A stretch of DNA of 64,000 bases from Methylobacter sp. GTDB taxonomy: Bacteria > Pseudomonadota > Gammaproteobacteria > Methylococcales > Methylomonadaceae. Both the position numbers and the translations under genes were made by a program. The stretch lies in the NCBI GenBank assembly GCA_030653175.1, contig JAURZV010000054.1, positions 1-64,000 on the forward strand. The letters run 5' to 3'. Under the pieces are notes generated by a model. That model saw only the letters and a list, made by a program, of their open reading frames with translations, made no database searches and was not told the origin of the DNA. Of this stretch, positions 1-9,399 are shown in pieces (the stretch's first letter is position 1; each line of letters begins with the position of its first letter).

Positions 1-140
1 GTCGGATTTAGAAATTACATTAACCTAATATATTGATTTTAAATGATATTAATTTCTTATTGTTTTTCATTAGAAAAATAATTATTAAATTATTTCAATG
101 GCTTACTAATTTTTGTAAGCTATAATCCGACAGCCTCCTA
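1..140. repeat. MITE copy 1 (IS630/Tc1-like ends), left end outside the window
   Basis: The right end AATCCGACAGCCTCC followed by TA (124-140) is the exact inverted complement of the left end of the second copy at 5164. The first nine bases of this copy lie before position 1, so its full length would be 149 bp, equal to copy 2. The interior is AT-rich, has no coding capacity and differs from copy 2, while both ends and a subterminal hairpin are conserved. TA at the outer ends fits the TA target duplication of IS630/Tc1-mariner elements. It has inserted into hsdS. Confidence 0.8.
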
Positions 141-1044
141 GAGTGTTATCCGTAACTCCAAATTTTCCGGTTGCTCTAGTTAATAGCCCTGCGTTCGCCC
201 CAACTCTAGCTGCTAATATGAAACTCCCAGCGAAAGTATCACTTGTTGTTTTTCCAATAACCCCGGTTGAACCATATAAGTCATAGGTGCCATTAGCGTC
301 GCTTTTATCTTTTCCCGAAGAGATGCTAGAGCAAATGCTCTCTAAGGGTTTCTCTGGCCACTCCCCCACATCCCGAAACTCAGGAAAGCGCAGTTTGGGG
401 ACGGTTTCGCCTTCGGCGGGAAATAGCTGCTGCATCAGGCCTTTTTTATGGGCTTTAAGTGCGTCAATTTTTTGGCTTTGTGCAGTGATTAGTTCGTCGA
501 GGGAAGACAGACAATCGGCGATTTTTTGTTGTTCTTCTGGATGAGGGAAAGGAAGAGGCATATCCATAAAGTCATCGTTTGTGATGCTCATGCGATCATG
601 TCTCGCTCCGCTATTGGAGACCTCACGTAAATACGAATACCAGTGTGTTGACTTAAAATAATGCTCGTAAAAGTCGTTGTTATCTCTATGGAATCTAAAG
701 ACAGTGTAAAGTGGTGACATTACACCTAACCCAATCTTATTTTTAGAAATTGGCCCAACTGGCGCGATATTGGATATTCGCGGGTTGTATACGTAATCAC
801 CTTCATTGACGATGAAATAACCATCTAGGTTATTTTTATTGGCAATATCTTTATCAAAGTAGTCCCGTTGATCCACAATGCCATCTGCCGCAGAGTTTGT
901 TAGAACGTGATTTACTTTGCTTCCTTTATTTTTAATTGTGACCTTTTTTGCCAGTTCTCCCAGCTTTTTTTCCTTCCACTCCCCCGCATCCCGAAACTCA
1001 GGAAAGCGCAACTTCGGCACAAGGCCTGTTTTTCGTTGTGTCAT
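106..1044 (-). pseudogene. hsdS: Type I restriction specificity subunit HsdS, truncated by a MITE
   Basis: HsdS gives the HsdM/HsdR complex its DNA target. Visible are a first target recognition domain (about residues 30-165), a central conserved helix with EEQQKIADCLSSLDELI (170-186), and the start of a second half introduced by a repeat of the N-terminal motif PKLRFPEFRD (residues 10-19 and 216-225). The second recognition domain stops near residue 302; the last ten residues (GGCRIIAYKN) are encoded by the MITE end. The protein is 312 aa, against roughly 400-450 for the family, and has lost the second half-site domain and distal helix. The start overlaps the stop of the rhuM-like gene (1041-1044). 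hsdM is not in the window. Confidence 0.85.
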
Positions 1045-2081
1045 GGTTTTTCTGCCTTTGTTTGCCGGCCTAGCGCCTTTACCACCCGGTCAAAGTCGCT
1101 TTCAAACAGGCGATCTTGCACGATGCGGTATTTTTCAAATTCGCTTTCTGCGTGTGCCTTGGCAATTTCCGCCGTGACTTTGCCTGCATCCTGCAAAATT
1201 TCACGGTCTGTCGCCTCGATAAACCGGTTCAGGCGGGTCTCCCAGTCTTGCATGGTCATCGGAATCTGCCGAAGCGCCATGTCTTCCGCAAGATCCAGAT
1301 AAGCTGAGACCAAGCGCTGCATTTGAGCCATTTCGTTTTCGGTCAAATAGTTCTTGGCAACGGCCACGTCGAATTTCTGGATTTTTCCTTGGGGTGCATC
1401 TTTCCAAGTCGTCAGCCCCATGTTTTCTTTCTCGGCGTCGGCGCGGTGGTAAATGACTTCTGCCGCCGTTTGCCCATGGATGGCCCAATGCAGCTTGTTT
1501 TGTACGGTGGCGAAAAAACGCTTGGTGGCCTGTGCGGTCAGGTCATAGTCAATCGACGTGGCATAAATATCGGTGATTTTTTGGTAGAACTTGCGCTCGG
1601 AGAGGCGAATTTCTCGAATGCGCTGCAGCTGTTCTTCAAAATAGCGCTTGGTGAGCACCGAGCCGTCATTCTTTAAACGCTCATCATCCATCGCAAAACC
1701 CTTGATGGTGAACGATTCAATGATGGTGGTTGCCCATTTGCGGAATTGCACGGCGCGTTCGGAGTTAACCTTGTAGCCGACGGCAATGATCGCGGCAAGG
1801 TTGTAGTGCTTGGTGTCGTAACTTTTGCCGTCTGCCGCAGTTATTCGAAAATTTCGAATAACTGCGGCTTCTTCCAGCTCGCTGTCGGCAAACACTTTTT
1901 TCAGATGGTAGTTGATGGTGTGGGTTTCAACGTTATAGAGCAACCCCAGCATCTTCTGGGTGAGCCAGACGTTTTCATCGGCGTACACCGCTTCCACGCC
2001 GCCATTGCCGCCGGCAGCGACGAATGTCAGATATTCGGCCGCCGATGAACGCACCCTGGATGTCTCGATTTTATTACTCAT
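1041..2081 (-). CDS. RhuM-family (virulence RhuM) protein
   Basis: A 346-aa protein of the RhuM family, named after a Salmonella pathogenicity-island gene and often found inside type I restriction loci; its biochemical role is not established. The N-terminal part contains the conserved stretch VWLTQKMLGLLYNVETHTIN (about 38-57), which looks like a DNA-binding or Bro-N-like segment, followed by HYNLAAIIAVGYKVNSERA and a helical C-terminal half. It overlaps the hsdR 3' end by 8 bp and the hsdS start by 4 bp, so the three genes were translated as one operon. Unlike both neighbours, this reading frame is intact. Confidence 0.8.
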   Translation of the reverse strand: MSNKIETSRVRSSAAEYLTFVAAGGNGGVEAVYADENVWLTQKMLGLLYNVETHTINYHLKKVFADSELEEAAVIRNFRITAADGKSYDTKHYNLAAIIAVGYKVNSERAVQFRKWATTIIESFTIKGFAMDDERLKNDGSVLTKRYFEEQLQRIREIRLSERKFYQKITDIYATSIDYDLTAQATKRFFATVQNKLHWAIHGQTAAEVIYHRADAEKENMGLTTWKDAPQGKIQKFDVAVAKNYLTENEMAQMQRLVSAYLDLAEDMALRQIPMTMQDWETRLNRFIEATDREILQDAGKVTAEIAKAHAESEFEKYRIVQDRLFESDFDRVVKALGRQTKAEKP

Positions 2082-5000
2082 ACGCAGCCAACCCCGAAAT
2101 CTCGCGCCCTTGGGCGAGTTTGTTCAACATCGGCACCAGGTCTTCCATTAGCGCCAGTTCTGCTTTTGTGCGGGCTTTCCAGCCTAGCTCTAAGGGTGCG
2201 AGTAAGTCGCTCAATTGTTCGCCATCAAAAATCATGCGGCTCATAATGCCATCCACAAAGGCTTGCAGGGCTTGGGCTTGCAGGCCGTGTTTGTCGGCTA
2301 TGGCAGCCAAGTCTTTGGCGGATTTTGCGGCTTTAAAGGCTTGGTAGCCTTCGCGGATGGCTTTTTCGCTTAATGCTTCTCCCGCTTGCAGGCTGTTGAT
2401 ATAGGCGATGATGTCTTCGCGCTCGTCCATTAAATTGGCGCTGGAACTGATCAGGTCGATCAGTTGCTGGCGGGTCATTTTTTGTTTGCCGGTTTTTTGC
2501 GTGGATTTGGCAATCAGACCCATGATGTAGTCGTAGTCGATGACTGCCGAGGCAAAGAGCACAAATTCAAAATCCAGTTGTTGTACTGTTTCGTCTACAT
2601 CGCCGCCTTTGTCTTGCTGGTCTTTTAACCGTTGAGCGGTTTCGAGATACATGCCTTTAAAAGCGCGCAGGGTGTCTTCGGGCAGCAGTTGTTCAACGCT
2701 TTCTCTGCTGTCTTCACCTAAATCGGTGTATTGATCAAGCTGGGTTTTCAGGCGCTGCACTTCTTTAAAGTGGTTGATAAATTCGGCGCGGGCGTTATCG
2801 CCTTTTAAGTTGGTCACTTGTTCCGGTGCGCAATCCAGGCCTTGGGATTGCATAAAGGTATCGAGCTTGCTGAGGGCGTCTTTGAGTTTATCGATGACCA
2901 CGGGGGCTGGATCCACCAGCCAGATTTCTTTGGCTTGTTCGGTTGATTGGCCGGAAAACAGTGCAATGGCGGCGTCCACTTCTTTTTCCTGCCCGCGAAA
3001 ATCCAGCACATTGCCCCAAGGCTTGCTGTCGTTCAGTACGCGATTGGTGCGCGAGAAGGCCTGAATCAAACCGTGATATTGCAGTTTTTTATCCACGTAC
3101 AGGGTGTTGAGGTATTTGGAATCAAACCCGGTGAGCAGCATGTCCACCACAATGACGATGTCGATTTTGTTTTTACGCGGGTAATCCTGGTTGGAATATT
3201 TGTGGTCTTTAATCCGCTGCTGCACATCCTGATAGTAGAGGTCGAACTCGTTAATGTTGTGGTTGGTGCCGTACTGCTTGTTGTAGTCGGCAATAATGGC
3301 CGTTAACGCGGCTTTTTTCTGTTCCGGTGCTTCCTGGTTGTCGGCCTTTTCTTGCGGCAGGTCGTCTTGCAGCTGTTTAATATCGGCAACGTTCTTGCCG
3401 TTTTGATTGTCGATGTCTTTTGCCAGTGCCTGAGTGGGCGGCGAGAACACGCAGGCGATGTTCAGCGGCTGAAAGCTGTCGTCTTCCGCCAACTTCTGTG
3501 CCTGTAGGGTAAGGAATAAGTCGTAGTATTCAATAGCGTTATTGATGGAGGCCGTTGCCAGAATCGTGTTAAAGCGGCGCGAGTTGGTGGCGGCATCGTG
3601 TTTCTTTAAGATTTCCTTCACGACGGCCTCTGGTGGTGGAGTTATACCAGTTTTTGGGCCCGATTTAGGTTTGCTTGTGCCTTCGGCTTTATTGTCTTTT
3701 CCGAAATAATCGATGTGAAAGCTCAGCACGTTTTTGTCATCAATGGCGTGAGTGATGGTGTAGGCGTGCAGTTCTTTTTCGAATATATCTTTGGTGGTTT
3801 TAAAAGAGCCCACGGTGCCGTCGATTTGTTTGTAGCTGGCGTTGTCGTCAAAAATCGGTGTGCCGGTAAAGCCAAACAACTGCGCGTTAGGGAAGAATTC
3901 TTTAATGGCTTTGTGGTTTTCGCCAAATTGCGAGCGATGGCATTCGTCAAAGATGAAGACGATGCGCTTGTGGCGTAGTGGCTCCAAACGCTCTTTGTAG
4001 GTGAGCTTGCCTTTTTGTTTGTGGCTTTGGTTGCGCTTGCTGTTTTCATCCAGCGCGCCAGGCCGAGCTTTTGAATAGTAGTGACAATCACTTTGTCGGC
4101 GTAGTCTTCCGATAACATGCGCCGCACCAGGGTTTCGGTGTTGGTGTTTTCTTCTACGCAGCCCTCCTGAAACCTGTTAAATTCCTCGCGGGTTTGGCGG
4201 TCGAGGTCTTTACGATCCACCACGAACAGGCATTTTTCAAGGTCCGGGTTGTCTTTGAGCAGCGTGGATGCTTTAAACGAGGTGAGGGTTTTGCCGCTGC
4301 CGGTGGTGTGCCAGATGTAGCCATTGCCCCGGTTTTGATGGATGCAATCGACAATCGCCTTAACCGCATAGATTTGGTAGGGGCGCATGATCATCAGCTT
4401 TTGCTCGCTTGCCACCAGTACCATGTAGCGGCTGATCATTTGGCCCAGCGTGCATTTGGCCAGGAATGTGTCGGCAAAATCGTGCAAGTGGGCGATTTTG
4501 TTGTTGTCTTCATTCGCCAGTTGGTAGATGGGCAAAAAGCGCTCGTCGGCGTTAAAGCTGAAATGCTGGTTGTGGTTGTTGGCAAAGTAGTAGGTATTGC
4601 TTTCATTGCTAACAATAAACAGCTGCATAAAACAGAGCAGCGTATTGGTGTAGCCGTTGCCGGGGTCGTTTTTGTACTCGACAATTTGCTCCATGGCGCG
4701 GCGCGGGCTGACCTGGAGTGTTTTCAGCTCAATCTGCACGACGGGGACGCCGTTAATCAGCAGAATCACATCATAACGGTGGTGGCTGTTGTCGGTATTG
4801 ATGCGTAGCTGGTTGATGACTTCAAAGTCGTTTTTGCACCAGTCTTTGATATTGACCAGGGTGTATTGCAGGGGCGTGCCGTCTTCACGTTGAAAAAAAT
4901 TGCGCTCACGCAGGGTTTTGGCGGCGGTGAAGACGTCGGCGGTGACGATTTCGTCGCGCAGGCGGGCGAATTCCGAGTCTGTTAGGTTGACTCGGTTAAG

Positions 5001-5129
5001 CGCCTCGAATTTGTTGCGGAAGTTTTGCTCTAGTGCCTCTCTATCCCGAATATCAGTGCGATGGGTGTATTTAAGATCGGTCAACTTATGAATCAAGCTT
5101 TGTTCGATCTGGTTCTCTTTTATGGTCAT
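2074..5129 (-). pseudogene. hsdR: Type I restriction enzyme subunit HsdR, frameshifted
   Basis: HsdR is the ATP-dependent translocase and endonuclease subunit. The first reading frame (5129 to about 4055) has the nuclease core, DVILLINGVPVVQIELKT near residues 118-135, and Walker A HTTGSGKT. The second frame (to 2074) has the DECH box, the GFDSKYLNTLYVDK segment and motif VI QAFSRTNR. The two frames meet at 4053-4058, where GCGCGC stands in place of the GCGC needed to read LGLALDENSKR. One extra GC dinucleotide therefore breaks the gene; without it the product would be about 1018 aa. The break is inside the motor domain, so the product is probably inactive unless a sequencing error is the cause. 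Confidence 0.88.
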
Positions 5130-5163
5130 TTGTAACGTTCAAAAAATGTTCTGTGACTGATCC

Positions 5164-5312
5164 TAGGAGGCTGTCGGATTTAGAAACTATAAAAATATAA
5201 CAAATTGATTCATAAGGATATTATTTCACTGGCGAAAAATACCAGGAAAATAGTTTTTCAATGATTTCAATTACTTACTGTTTTTAGTGAGCCATAATCC
5301 GACAGCCTCCTA
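5164..5312. repeat. MITE copy 2 (149 bp with TA ends)
   Basis: Perfect 17-bp terminal inverted repeats, TAGGAGGCTGTCGGATT at 5164-5180 and its complement at 5296-5312, enclose an AT-rich noncoding core. The length equals that of the copy at the left edge of the window. It lies 35 bp upstream of the hsdR start, so the two MITEs bracket the whole restriction locus. Confidence 0.85.
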
Positions 5313-5391
5313 GAGGATTTTAGCAGGTTGGTAAAAAACTCCCCGATATATTCTCTTTCCTTAAAGGGAGTCTACATAGTGGACCACATTA

Positions 5392-5667
5392 GGGAAGCGC
5401 TGAACAAATCGAATTCCAGCCACAATTACCAGACAAGCTGATTTTTTTCAAAAATTGCCGCTTGGTAACACGCGCAATAAATGGTATTTTTAGTCATTTC
5501 CCCCGATTTTTCTTGTTAATCTGTCGTTTTCGGGAAACGACAGTCGCATTTTGCCCTCAGGCAGCCATCAGCTGCCGCCTGAGCATGTACAGATTTGCCA
5601 GTCCCACAGTCCCACCAGCAAGTTGACCTGCGATGCATTTTTCTCCAGCCCCCGATAGCGAGTCTTC
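5392..5667 (-). mobile_element. IS5-family remnant: transposase C-terminus and terminal repeat
   Basis: On the minus strand, the text directly after the surface-protein codons YWRLLDPNG reads KTRYRGLEKNASQVNLLVGL, and in the next frame LANLYMLRRQLMAA then stop. This matches the end of IS5-type transposases (RYRGLxKNxxQ...LANLWMxRRxL). The two frames are separated by a tandem 8-bp duplication (GTGGGACT). At 5392-5410 lies GGGAAGCGCTGAACAAATC, which resembles an IS5-group terminal repeat. Only the last part of the element survives. Family identity is from motif recognition. Confidence 0.6.
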
Positions 5668-7601
5668 CATTGGGATCCAATAACCGCCAATAAGGTGTAT
5701 AAGTGCTCCCTGATGAACTTTTATAATCGAAATAAAACCGTTCGCCCGCCGTGGCATTGAACCGATACAGGTCGGTCTCATTGGCCGGGCTGAGCTGCCC
5801 GCTCACGGCCGTCCCCAGCGTCAAGGCCGTGGCTTGGGCTATGTCCACAATACGCGGAAACTGTAGTTGCCTACCATTGCGCCATTGCCGTCGATAATGA
5901 GCGTGTAGTCGCCAGCGACCAGATCGTAAACGGCGAACCGCCAAGGTTGCCGGAATCCGTGCCGGTGAAGTTCCTGCCGGAAACCACCGTGCCTTTAGGG
6001 CCTACCAAGGTCCAATTGACGTCACTGTTGCTCAGTGCATCGAAATACAGCCGCTTGGCTTCGCTTAAGCTAAAACTGTAAAAGTCGCGCTGCCCGGCAT
6101 GGGCAATGCTGCTGCTTACCGTATCTCCCACGGTGAGCGTGGCTTGGTCATCAGTGACTTTGTGCACACTGAAGCTGTAGTTGCCGGTTACTCCCGTATC
6201 ATAGACGTAACCTTCTATCAGCAAGGTGTAGGCGCCTGTTTGGGTCAGGGTCAGCGGTTCCTTATCGGCGTAAAAGCCGTCGGGGCCAAACACCAATTGA
6301 CCATAGGGATCTAACAACCGCCAATAAGGATAGCTGCCTGAATAGCTTTTATAATCAAAATAAAAACGTTCGCCTGCAGTGACATTGAATTGGTACAAGT
6401 CGGTCTCATTGGCCGGGCTGAGCTGGCTGCTCACTGTTGTCCCCGGCGTCAGTGCCGTGGCTTGAGCGATGTCCAATACGCGGAAGCTGTAGTTGCCCAC
6501 CATATCGGTATTGCCATCGATAATGAGCGTGTAGTCGCCGGCTATCAGGTCATAAATGGCCGAACCGCCGAGGCTACCCGCATCCGTGCTGGTGAAGTTC
6601 CTGCCGGATACCACCGCTCCTCTGGGGTCTGTCAGCGTCCAATTGACGTTGCTGTTGCTCAGCGCATCGAAATAAAGCTGTTTGGACTCGCTCAGGCTAA
6701 AGCTGTAAAAGTCACGCTGCCCGGCATGGGCAATGCTGCCATTAACCGTACTGCCCAAGCTGAGCGTGGACTGGTCGTCAGTGACTTTCTGCACATTAAA
6801 ACTGTAATTGCTGCTCCCTGTTGCACTGACTCGCCCTTCAACCAGTAGTGTATAAGAACCATCGACTGCCGTAGTAATGTCAGCGTCGTTAGTAACATAA
6901 GAGGGACCGAATACGTTATTCCCATTAGGATCAATTAACCGCCAGTAAGTATTCCCGCCAGTTAAATTCAAGCTATTAAAATAATAATGCTCCCCTGCTG
7001 TCGCATTAAATTTGTATACATTGGTTTGGGTTGCTGAATCCAGGGTACCCGTCACATCGGTTCCTGGGGTAATTTCTTGCGCTTTCAGCACATCAATTAA
7101 GCGGAAATTATAAGCGCCGGTCTGGTCAGTATTAGCATCCACTGTAAGCGTATAATCCCCCACTGCTAAATTAAGCAATGGGCTAGCTGAAGCGTCTACC
7201 GAATCTGAATTAGTAAAACTCCTGTTACCGACTACCGCCCCGTTAGGCCCTGATAAGCTCCAATTCATATTGGAATTGTTGGTCAGCGAATCAAATACGA
7301 TTTGAGTGTTTTGGGTGAGCGTGAACCCGTATTGATCTACTTCGCCTTGCACATTGATCGAACCCGATACTGTTTGCGCCGGATTTAAATCCCCTGACAG
7401 CAGCACTCTGGGTTCCAGGGCTTCAAAACGAATAGAGGAATTAGCGGTTGACTCTTTTGCTTTATTGGCAGCTGAGTCGGAGAACGGTTTTGATTGTCCG
7501 TTAGGCGTTCTAAAGGCCTTTTTAAGCGCTGACATTAATAACGACATTTTAAAAGCAGGATTCCGGACAGAACGATCTTCTTTTTTAATAGATTTACGCA
7601 T
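5668..7601 (-). pseudogene. LEPR-type surface protein with PPC-like repeats, 3' end destroyed
   Basis: The product starts with a basic N-terminus and an LEPRVLLSGD motif (about residues 66-75), typical of large repeat-containing surface or secreted proteins. Then follow alternating beta-rich modules resembling pre-peptidase C-terminal (PPC) domains, recognisable by YWRLLDPxG, GDYTLxxDxN and AGQRDFYSFSLS. The DNA repeats with a period near 630 bp (compare 6088 with 6718 and 5770 with 6400). The frame is lost at about 5944 (one base missing in GGTTCGCCG), shifts again near 5850 (an extra TG), and ends in the IS5 remnant. The start at 7601 follows AAGAGG. It lies 44 bp after the HlyD-like gene and was probably cotranscribed with it. 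Confidence 0.75.
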
Positions 7602-7645
7602 TATCAACCTCTTATGAAATCAGTCCTGTTTCGGACAATTAGTTA

Positions 7646-8485
7646 TTATTTTTTATCTAACTCTGGAAAAACGGCTTTGCATTTCACTCCGGCAGGAATC
7701 TCAAGCTTTGGATTCGGCATCTCAAGAAACACGACAAAAGTTCCGCTTGCCGCATCAATCAACCGGTCAACCATATTCACTTTGGCGGAATAAATACTGC
7801 CTTGAGGAATCTCCGGCGTAACATTTGCCTTCATTCCATGTTTAAGCTCACCAAACACATGCTTCGGCAAGATGACATGAACCCTAAGCGGGTTCATTTC
7901 TGCAACCTTGAAAATATATTTTTTATTCGAACCCAACTCGAACACCTCTCCTTGAAACGCGCCTTGGTCAACTACAACGCCTTCTATGGGGCTTTTAATA
8001 GTTCGTAAATTAAGCAAGCTGTTTTGTTGCTGAAGTTCCAACTTGGCTATTTGGCGATTTTCTTTAGCGACTTGAAGTTCCGCCTCGGACAAACGAAACT
8101 CCGCTTCCGTATCTTCGCTATCTTGCAAAGCCATTAATTTTTGATTCGCCATCTCCTGACGTCGATTAAGCTTCTTTTTAGAAAACTCCATTTTGCCTTC
8201 AGCCATTCGAGTAGGGCCTACTTGCTGAGATTTGAATTTAGCCAACTCCGAAGCTGCGCGTTCTGCATCCGACTCAAGCGTTGCCAAGGTCTGCATTTTT
8301 TCTACCCAGTCGCCACGCTTAACATAAACGCGATCTATCCTGCCAGTGACCGAGCTACCTACCTCAACCATTTGCGCGGGTTCAATCAAACAATCAAACT
8401 CAGCCGCCATACACTTTGAATACATAAAAGCAGCAGCCCACAAGAAGCCAAGTCGGATAAATATACTCAGTAGCATAATTGACAA
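7646..8485 (-). CDS. HlyD/RND-type periplasmic adaptor (membrane fusion) protein
   Basis: A 279-aa protein with an N-terminal hydrophobic segment (about 4-27), a lipoyl-like half (VEVGSSVTGRIDRVYVKRGD), a helical hairpin rich in Glu, Lys and Gln (about 75-150), the second lipoyl half (LRTIKSPIEGVVVDQGAF) and a beta-barrel. This is the plan of adaptor proteins that join an inner-membrane exporter to an outer-membrane channel. No exporter or channel gene is nearby. The next gene downstream is the repeat-containing surface protein, so a link to surface protein export is plausible but inferred. It is short for the family. Confidence 0.8.
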   Translation of the reverse strand: MSIMLLSIFIRLGFLWAAAFMYSKCMAAEFDCLIEPAQMVEVGSSVTGRIDRVYVKRGDWVEKMQTLATLESDAERAASELAKFKSQQVGPTRMAEGKMEFSKKKLNRRQEMANQKLMALQDSEDTEAEFRLSEAELQVAKENRQIAKLELQQQNSLLNLRTIKSPIEGVVVDQGAFQGEVFELGSNKKYIFKVAEMNPLRVHVILPKHVFGELKHGMKANVTPEIPQGSIYSAKVNMVDRLIDAASGTFVVFLEMPNPKLEIPAGVKCKAVFPELDKK

Positions 8486-8914
8486 TAACTATAAATAACC
8501 TGGATAAAACACAGCAAATAACAAAAATTTGGTCCAAAAGCTTCTTTGTAAAACCGGGAATTAAGCATTTAATACCACTAAGGCTATGATATAAAGGAAA
8601 AAACATTGCCGATCATCTTTACATATAGAAGCGAGAAAACGTAGGTTCTCTGAACCCATTGTCAGCATTAAAAAATCGAATAAAGATAACTCCATTTTCT
8701 TTATTCCTCTTTCCCTTGCGTTTTACTTTTTATAGACTGACGAACCGAAAGATACTAGAACTTTGGCTATGCTGCAAATATTTAGAACAAGACCAACCTC
8801 TAACGTAAACAATAGTTCAAAAAACATTTAACACTTTTGCCAATATTGGCGCGAATATCAAATAGATTTTCTTTTAGAGAGATAAAGGATTGATAAGCGG
8901 AAAAAGACAATCAT
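8486..8914. other. Noncoding stretch upstream of the adaptor gene
   Basis: AT-rich sequence with no convincing reading frame, RNA gene or strong hairpin. It should hold the promoter of the adaptor/surface-protein pair, but no clear promoter motif was found. Confidence 0.5.
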
Positions 8915-9164
8915 TCATGTAATTTTTAGCCCGAGTATTTCGTTAAGATTAAACTCTGGAAAATAAGGCAAGATCGGCACAAGGGTTAATTCCTGGTAAT
9001 TCCGACCTTTCGATATTCTCAATGAATTCATGGCTGGTATGAATCGAAGTATGATTAATAACCAACGCTGTCGGTCGTGCAAGGAATTTTGCAAAAAAGT
9101 TGGTACAGACTACAACAACCGCACTGGCATGTTTTACACCTGAGCGGCGTAAAAGAGCTTCCAA
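8915..9164 (-). pseudogene. IS630-family transposase fragment
   Basis: In one minus-strand frame PTALVINHTSIHTSHEFIEN matches the second catalytic region of IS630-type DDE transposases (PTVLVLDNAxIHTS). After a frameshift near 8985 the text continues LVPILPYFPEFNLNEILG, matching LxFLPxYSPELNLIEILW with the catalytic Glu. The N-terminal two thirds are missing and the expected Asp of VLDNA is replaced (INH). It is a dead relic, and could be related to whatever once mobilised the TA-flanked MITEs. Confidence 0.65.
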
Positions 9165-9357
9165 TTTTTCACTTAAAGCGCCCGTTTGCCAGTCAAGTCA
9201 GACAGTGGATATTTTAAAGACAGTCGCATAGCTAAGATTGCCGTTCAATTTGGAAGCTCTTTTCTAAAAAAACCGGCAAAATACACTCTCTAACACAATT
9301 AGTTTCGCCTGAAGGGAATACGGTGAACGATAACAGTAAGCCGTGGCGCTTATCAGC

Positions 9358-9386
9358 AAAAAAAGAGGCGCTTTATGCGCCCCTTT
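9358..9386 (-). terminator. Rho-independent terminator of the transketolase gene
   Basis: Read on the minus strand: GGGGCGC, loop ATAAA, GCGCCTC, then seven T. It begins 14 bp after the stop codon. Confidence 0.8.
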
Positions 9387-9399
9387 ATGATTAATCGAA

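Noticed and set aside
1041-1044. HsdS as a naturally short, half-size specificity protein
   Set aside because: The second half begins with the repeated PKLRFPEFRD motif and is cut in mid-domain by the MITE, so it is a truncation.
5164-5312. attL/attR of an integrated element around the restriction locus
   Set aside because: The ends are inverted repeats within each copy, typical of MITEs, and no integrase is present.
5516-5944. Separate 142-aa gene after the surface protein
   Set aside because: It starts out of frame inside the PPC repeat and ends in IS remnant; it is a piece of the same broken gene.
7622-9399. tRNA or other RNA gene in the long gaps
   Set aside because: No cloverleaf or conserved RNA motif was found; only the adaptor gene and an IS630 relic are supported.
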